NCBI GenBank assembly: GCA_037903475.1 | Contig: JBAJFG010000563.1 | Span: 930,001 to 994,000 of the forward strand | Length of the DNA: 64,000 nt | Direction of reading: 5' to 3' | From: Ancylostoma caninum | Taxonomy: Eukaryota; Nematoda; Chromadorea; Rhabditida; Ancylostomatidae | Shown: piece by piece, positions 57,875-64,000 of the stretch | How positions within the stretch are numbered: position 1 is the stretch's first letter | How the letters are laid out: the number at the start of each line of letters is the position of its first letter | Program-made: the position numbers and the translations under genes | Notes under the pieces: model-generated | What the model saw: the letters and a program-made list of their open reading frames with translations, nothing else | Database searches by the model: none | Told to the model about the DNA's origin: nothing

Positions 57875-60800
57875 AGCAAAGAGGATCACCTCTAGGTAGA
57901 TTACCAGAACCGTGTTTAGAGTTTGTAAGGGGTTTGTGCTGTCCTATGTGGATTCAAAAAAAGCAAAAAGGGACAGGGAAGAATGGTTCGCGGTCATAGA
58001 AACCGATCTTCGCGAAATTTGTCGCCGCTGAAGAATAGTCATCCAAGGTATCTAAGGTAATGTAATAGGTTTGGAACAAGTATTCTGAGAGCCGATCATG
58101 AGTCATTGATGGGTTTTGTCTTCACTTTGTACTGTTTAGTGCAGAAACCAAAATGCGAATCAATTGTCAAACACAAACAATTTTCCCTTCAATTTCTAGG
58201 TCGTATATCGTTTAAGGTTGGCGTAGTTGACAATGATTCGCTCAGTCGAATTACTCTTTCCGTCGTCATCTAATAAGTCAGTATTTAGCACGCGGTACAC
58301 GGTTTTGAACGGTCTCAAGGACAAACGTGCAACTCGGGTTCTTTTGGGTTTCGGCGCTCTGAAGACATTTGTTTGTATCGGCGTACTAATGAAGTTCGGC
58401 CTTAATAATTCTTAGGTACATAGTAGGTACAGAAAACTATATCTGTACAGAAATGGAACTTAAGGAAGTATAAAACTCATCGACACTCTGACGTAAATCC
58501 TGAGATTTTATAAACATATAAACCTAAAGACGCCTGTAGATTCACTTTCTAATTTTTGGATAGAAAATTCTCGGCCGAATTCTCTCGAGTCAGCAGAGTT
58601 TTTTTTTTACCAGTGTTTCTTCAAAGGGGGAGAGAGGTTTTTTACCAGTGTTTCTTCAAAGGGGGAGAGAGGTAGCCATAGTAAACAAAGGAGAAAACTT
58701 CAAGTCAGTGTCCACAAATTTTCTGCTCTTATTCTCGCAAGTTGAAAAAATTGTTCAGAAATTTTGGGCAGAAAGAGGAAAAAAGCTCTGAGCAAGGATC
58801 GGCTGAGGGAAGCATGTTCCAGGAGGTTAGAGATGCGACCAAAAAGGTAACCAAGCCCACCTTTGGCGGAGGTACGTTGAACGATGCTAATTAGTGCAAG
58901 CCATAACCATTGACGATAATAGCAGCGCGGACGCATGTTAGACGTGTGTGTTCCGCACCCACCACGACGCCGCTGTCGCCCATTTTTTCGCCTTCGCCTT
59001 CGGTCAGAAACGGGGTCACCTCAACAAGGCGCAGTTGTGTCCAACACACAGCCACTATCGAAACGGGTAATCATAACGAATAGCGCGAATGAATGCAGCA
59101 GTTGTCGCCGTTGCCGCCGATGAGTTGCTAGCAGTGAGTTCTTAGCGAGATATGTACGATGACGCACGCACGCACTCGTCGGCATAGTGCTCTTGAGAGG
59201 TACAACGGAGCAGGAGAAAGTCCTCAAAAACACAGATAGAAAAGGGAATAGTGCATATGTTTATGTGCAGCTCCTATAATAGAGAAAATAGTTTTTCGAC
59301 CGGTTAAGGTATACGTCTTCAGTTTTCTGAACAGTACAGGGTCAGACGATTTACAGCGTTCATTCACAGAAATTTCACAGAACGGAAATTTTAGTTATTT
59401 ATTCATTTATTTATTCTATAATATGGATACATCCATGTGGAGGAACATTCTACAAACACAGTATAGTACACTATGTACAACACAAATAAGTCTCAGACTA
59501 TTTCATACAATTTTTTAATTTTGGTGAAAAGAGACCTCTAATCACTCTTGTCTGAGGCATCCTTCTACTTGTTCCTTAAATGATGAGAGTTCTTTGAAAA
59601 TGGGATATCTCTTGCTCATTATCAAATACTTTTAACTTTGAAATAACTTAATTTTGGATGTCCCGAGTACATACAGGAACTAGGACAGATCCTCATCAGG
59701 GGCAAGTATGGTAAGGAGAGCCACCCCTTCTTAAAACCACACTGCCGCTGTTCATGTTAATCCCCTAATAGATGTGTGGTTTCAAAAACACAGGTGGACC
59801 AGTATGTCTCATGTTGACCCAAAGATTCATGATCTTCTGTAAATTTGCCAATTGCACATGAGCAAAGACGAAATAGGTCAATCTACCCACTACTGCTGAT
59901 ATCTGCAGCATGTCGACAAGCTCGACCAGAAGAAATGTTTCTGTTTGTATGATGTGGTTATTTTGTTTGTATTTTCCAAGTAATGAGTTGTGTATCCAAT
60001 GTAGATTACCATGAAATCATGTAATCGATGCTTCTCTTGCGTTCCATGCGATGCCAAGTATTGCGAATCTATGGTTGCCTCCTATCCAGATTTGATGTGG
60101 GCTCTGTCTCACCGTACCGTGCTGCACCATCATCTTGATGCTAACCACACCGGGAGCTCTTCACCACTGATGCTTCCCCGCTGAATTCTCAGCAGGAGCA
60201 CCCGACGCTTCGCATCAGACTCGCACCTATGGACCATCTGAAGGCTGCGGCAGGACTACTTACTGAAGGAGTAATAAGTCCTGCTGTAGAGACATATTAT
60301 CTAAAGAGTTTATTAACTACTATTACTACCCATACAATAATAAGCCAAAATAGATAAATAGACGCCTACTACTACCTAGTACTACTAGGGGTGCTGTTGC
60401 ATCGGTAGTTCTTCCGACACAACGTGTCCAATAGTTTATGAACAGGAGAGCAATCATGCATAAAAGGGAGTCAAGTCCTACAGGCTGAGTTGACGGAGGG
60501 CATGAGGGGTCTGGAGGGACGACGGCAGTGTCGAACGGCTCCTGTCCTCTTCCAGCCCAAACATGGCAGCAGTTTGAATACTCAGGCAGCGTATAATACT
60601 CAGGCATCATGGGACGCCAGATATGAGATAGCTTTATTGATGGTCGTCATTGTCACAACAGGTCCTACAGGGAAGAAGCTATTATAGTAGATAAATTCTA
60701 ACGAAAAGATACTGAGTCATAGTACTTGTCACGTGCCACAAAGGCGTTGGCTAGGAGTGGCTCTCCCTGGTATCGTCCTTCCGCTCGTCGTCCAGTCTAC

Positions 60801-62391
60801 TTTTGCTACGGCTTGCCATCATCTATCAATGAACTGATGGAGGACCTTCGATCCGTGCACTCCGCTTCGCTCTCGTCGACTGGTCACATTGTCGAAAAAG
60901 AAGCTAGTGTGAGCGAAGTGCTGATTTATACGCGTTTTGAGGGAGTGGACAGAGCCTAGGAGATACGCGAGCAAGTTTGAAGTGGAGGCGCACAAGCTTG
61001 ACCACGAGGCGAGACAAGGCAGTGCTCCCGGCCAGTGCAATTTTGAGCAGCGAATCATCACGTCCGCGATACCAAGAATGTTGTGCTTGTGCGGCTTATC
61101 AGATCTTCGCCTATAAATAAATATGAATAATAATAATAAAATAAATAATATGAATCAATGAGGTGAGCTCAAGCCTCACTGTCTCACTGTCACGACTGTT
61201 CTGACTGCCTTTAATCGTCTGACCGTCTGACCGTTCGTACCGTGTGGCTGTCTGACGAACGGAGTGTCTCTTGAAACAAGTTACTTCTGACTTATTCCAC
61301 TGACCCTTTTCGCTCGGTGGTCATAGAATTCAAGCGAGGCAATTGCTAAGGTCAGGTATCACTGGTCGTTCTCCCTCAACGGTCAGTGGAAAGTCTTGCA
61401 ACTGCCGCATGCAAGTACAGCCACTCTTCTTACGGACAAGTCTATCAAATTTCGAGAGGTCAAGTCCTTCAAGTGGTGAGCAACTCCCTCAAGTGTAGCC
61501 TACATTCTTTCTGTGTATATATGAATTGTTCTCTAGATTATTGTGCGATTAGGATAAATCACTCGCTTCCGAACTGTTCAGAAGTACAAATATATACATA
61601 TTCGAGTTACGCGTGGTCATGGCTCGGGCTCGGCGACACATCCATAACCTACACAGTATCCTACACAGTATTCACAACGGATATCTGAAGCTGCTCAGAT
61701 TTATCAATTAAACCCTCGTCGGCACAGCTAAGTGAAACGTCGTAATATGTGGTTTTGGAACACGTTGAATTGAATAGTGGCTACAACTTCTGCTAAAAGT
61801 TGGCTCAATACTAAGAAAACGAGGTATAATCATTCTGCTAATCCGTCTATAATCAATCTTCATTCCGCCTTTCGAGGATTTTGTGAAAACATATTAAGTC
61901 GTGTATAAGATCATCAAGACATGTATTACTGCCGAACTGTCTGGTTCCTCTGCACTCTCTAATGCTGCGAACGGCTCTCCCATCAACAGGTATCAAATTG
62001 AAATTGTTTAACTCGTATCCCTAAGTCTGACAACTATTTTAATCGATATTGCGCCAGAATTTCGACCCGGATTTTGGAAATAGCACGTTATTAGAAAAAA
62101 TACCAATCAATTGATATACAATAGATACAAAACAATCAACAAAGAAAGAAAGGGAGTTGTGAGTGTTCCTCTGGATGTACTACAGCAATAATAGATTGGT
62201 TTGTCCGAAATACGAGAGTTCGTTAACCTCAATACTTCTTTTTCATTTTTCACCGTCAACTCGTCCACAACATAACTTTCAATCTTCTAAAAACCACAAA
62301 TTTCAAAGTTTCTGTAGGTAAAACTTATATAGTTGCAATCAGCTCGTCGTGTAGAGTAAGAGTGTGGCAAATTTTCGCCCGGACATTGCCT
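57875..62391. other. No gene recognised
   Basis: This is the 5' flank of the cadherin gene. A minus-strand open frame at about 58190-58410 (VFRAPKPKRTRVARLSLRPF..) is the most protein-like piece but has no ATG or convincing splice sites. 59390-59650 resembles a LINE 3' end with a (TTTA)n tail and no readable domain. 61110-61160 is an AATA-type microsatellite. Confidence 0.45.
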
Positions 62392-62395
62392 TTAA

Positions 62396-62799
62396 AGGCA
62401 GTGTGTCACCTCGTCTTCGTGTCTGAACTTTTATCAGATTCTGAATCTCCTGAATCCACGGTATACCTAAAATTTTACAAAATATCCTTTGAACCCTATT
62501 TTTAAACGTTTTTCGAGACGGGGTTTGTAACAGTTTGTCTAGCTGAGTGGACGCGTGAAGCCGTTGACCTCATCTATCGGATACGTCTAGACGTGTTGGC
62601 CAACATTGCAGACGTGGCAGCCAGCAGATCCACCGGACCGCTTTGCCCAGGTGGCCCGTAAACTGCACTTTCGGACCCTCCAAAAATGGGGTTTCCACCA
62701 TTATTATGAGTTTTTACGTACATCTCTGAAATTAGCATGACGAGGAGGTCTAGAGTCTGTTGGTATTTTCAGCCCACGAAATGAGGTGAGACACTGCCT
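62396..62799. mobile_element. Non-autonomous element with TTAA target sites (piggyBac-like)
   Basis: AGGCAGTGTGTCACCTC at the left and GAGGTGAGACACTGCCT at the right are inverted repeats, each flanked by TTAA (62392-62395 and 62800-62803), the target of piggyBac-type transposases. The 404-bp interior has no transposase frame. The superfamily is inferred from the TTAA and the end structure. Confidence 0.68.
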
Positions 62800-63428
62800 T
62801 TAAGCCGCTTCACTGCTTTCTACCAGAATCCCTTGACATGATTAGGAAGGAAAATCCAGTCCACCTAGCTTTTTTCTCGAATTTTATTCATATCAAATAA
62901 ATACCACATGGCAACACGAGCAAAGCCTATACAAGAGATCCTGAACATTAGAAGGACCGGACAAAGAAAATATGCAGCGACCAAGTAACATACTGGCTCC
63001 GTCTAGTCTTCACATTCAAAAAAGAATAGATAGGTTCGTACCACTATTTAAACAAAGCCAATGTACTCGTAAACGGATGAATGATACAAATACAAGAAGG
63101 TAATAAGGCACTATTCTAGAAGCATTTCTCATCCAAGGCATTCTATTACATCCTGAATTTAGTTAATTCCCTTTCTCCGGGGTTTTCATAGCAGCGGTTT
63201 TTCTTCCACTCAAAGTCGCTTCAGATGCTAAAAATTGTCGGGAAAGTAGAAAAGTGCATTAGAATTAACAATAAGCCATGCTGATTGCTTCCAGACTACG
63301 AAAGAGGCACTGAAAGTGCCGCAATAAACGGGAGGAAGCCGCCATTCTTCCTTTAAAGCGAACCCAACAGCCAACTACGTATGCTTTTTTCAGCTATCTG
63401 CGTTTCAAATCGAATATTCCAGAATAAA

Positions 63429-63658
63429 CTAAACAGGGGAAGATGCCCTTCCTAGTGCTATGTTGTGCTTCAACGCTGGGCGACCGTTCACTTCCTCGGG
63501 GGCGATCGGCGCCACCTTCGAGTGGCAGAACTCCTGGTTCAGCCGGTTGAGAAGCTTTTGCGTTCGATAGAAACTGTCCTTGTGTCCGTCGGAACTGCGT
63601 GTTGATGAAGATCTTTCCGACGACAGTTCGCTCGTTTCAGTTATACTTGGGGATGGCG
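63429..63658 (-). CDS. C-terminal coding exon of an unidentified gene
   Basis: After the acceptor CTTTCCAG (minus strand), one frame is open for 76 codons to TAG at 63429-63431, starting in phase 1. It reads PSPSITETSELSSERSSSTR, then a charged amphipathic piece, YRTQKLLNRLNQEFCHSKVA, and ends LKHNIALGRASSPV. The Ser-rich linker followed by a conserved-looking helix fits the tail of an intracellular adaptor or regulator, but no family is recognised. The rest of the gene must lie to the right. No upstream exon was identified in 63659-64000. Confidence 0.6.
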
Positions 63659-64000
63659 CTGGAAAGTGAAATTTTTAGATTTGAACACTATGAACCCAAT
63701 TATTCACTCCAGAAATCAGGGATTTTCTCGGTTGCACATACTGACTTTACGATACTCTAATATGTATAATGTTTATATGTGAAGGTCCTGATCTGTTTGG
63801 GAGCGTCACATCGAGAAAGTGGGTGTGGCCGATCACTGTGGCTGCACTTTCTAAGGCGTTGGCCAATCACATAGTGAGTCTATCGCCACTTCCTAGACGC
63901 AACACTCTTCACACAACGATTGATCAAGCAGTTAATCAAAACCATCTCCCAATCTTGAATTTCGGACAATTCTCATCAGATTTTAGCAGACTGGAATGTA

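Noticed and set aside
58190..58415. Minus-strand frame with KPKRTRVARLSLRPFKTVYR
   Set aside because: It reads like protein but has no ATG, weak splice borders and no neighbours in phase. Left as unresolved.
59390..59650. Possible LINE 3' end with a TTTA-repeat tail
   Set aside because: No translated reverse transcriptase or C-terminal block could be read on either strand.

Overview
The window looks like nuclear DNA from a parasitic roundworm, most likely a clade V (strongylid, hookworm-like) nematode. Three features point that way: short-exon genes with GT..AG introns, nematode-type TWK potassium-channel and cadherin genes, and a dense load of RTE, Penelope-like and miniature inverted-repeat elements. 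No bacterial gene, tRNA, rRNA or CRISPR array was seen. Species assignment is inference. Exon models were built by hand from reading frames, splice sites and phase matching.

Layout. (1) 225-15392, plus strand: the 3' part of a single-pass membrane protein gene, running in from the left edge, with a long Ser/Pro-rich cytoplasmic tail. Its introns hold several inverted-repeat elements and an apparently full-length RTE retrotransposon (10693-14109) with an intact ORF and a 10-bp target duplication. (2) 15980-21572, minus strand: a complete 11-exon two-pore-domain (K2P/TWK) potassium channel, 461 codons, both pore signatures intact and every exon phase matching. (3) 21573-33073: repeats, including a very young, complete Penelope-like element (28339-32245) with pseudo-LTRs, a hammerhead ribozyme motif in each pseudo-LTR, an inverted 43-nt copy of its own 3' region at its 5' end, and a 13-bp target duplication. 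(4) 33074-33587, minus strand: two exons encoding a second K2P N-terminus and M1, phase-compatible with exon 4 of the channel downstream. This is either an alternative-promoter cassette or a stranded paralogue fragment. (5) 33588-38590: repeats, a dead Penelope endonuclease fragment and a Tc1-like non-autonomous element. (6) 38746-57874, minus strand: a divergent cadherin gene of about 31 exons (about 1,385 aa) with a putative signal peptide, many cadherin-type strands, a clear DVNDN linker, one membrane segment and a very short tail. Its introns contain a 60-bp minisatellite, several MITE families and clusters of one abundant palindromic repeat. (7) 57875-63428: no gene recognised. (8) 63429-63658, minus strand: the terminal coding exon of a gene that enters from the right.

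The host genes (membrane receptor-like protein, potassium channel, cadherin) would all act at the cell surface, but nothing here shows that they work together. The main novelty lies in the Penelope element architecture, the possible alternative K2P N-terminus, and several repeat families that look strongly structured.
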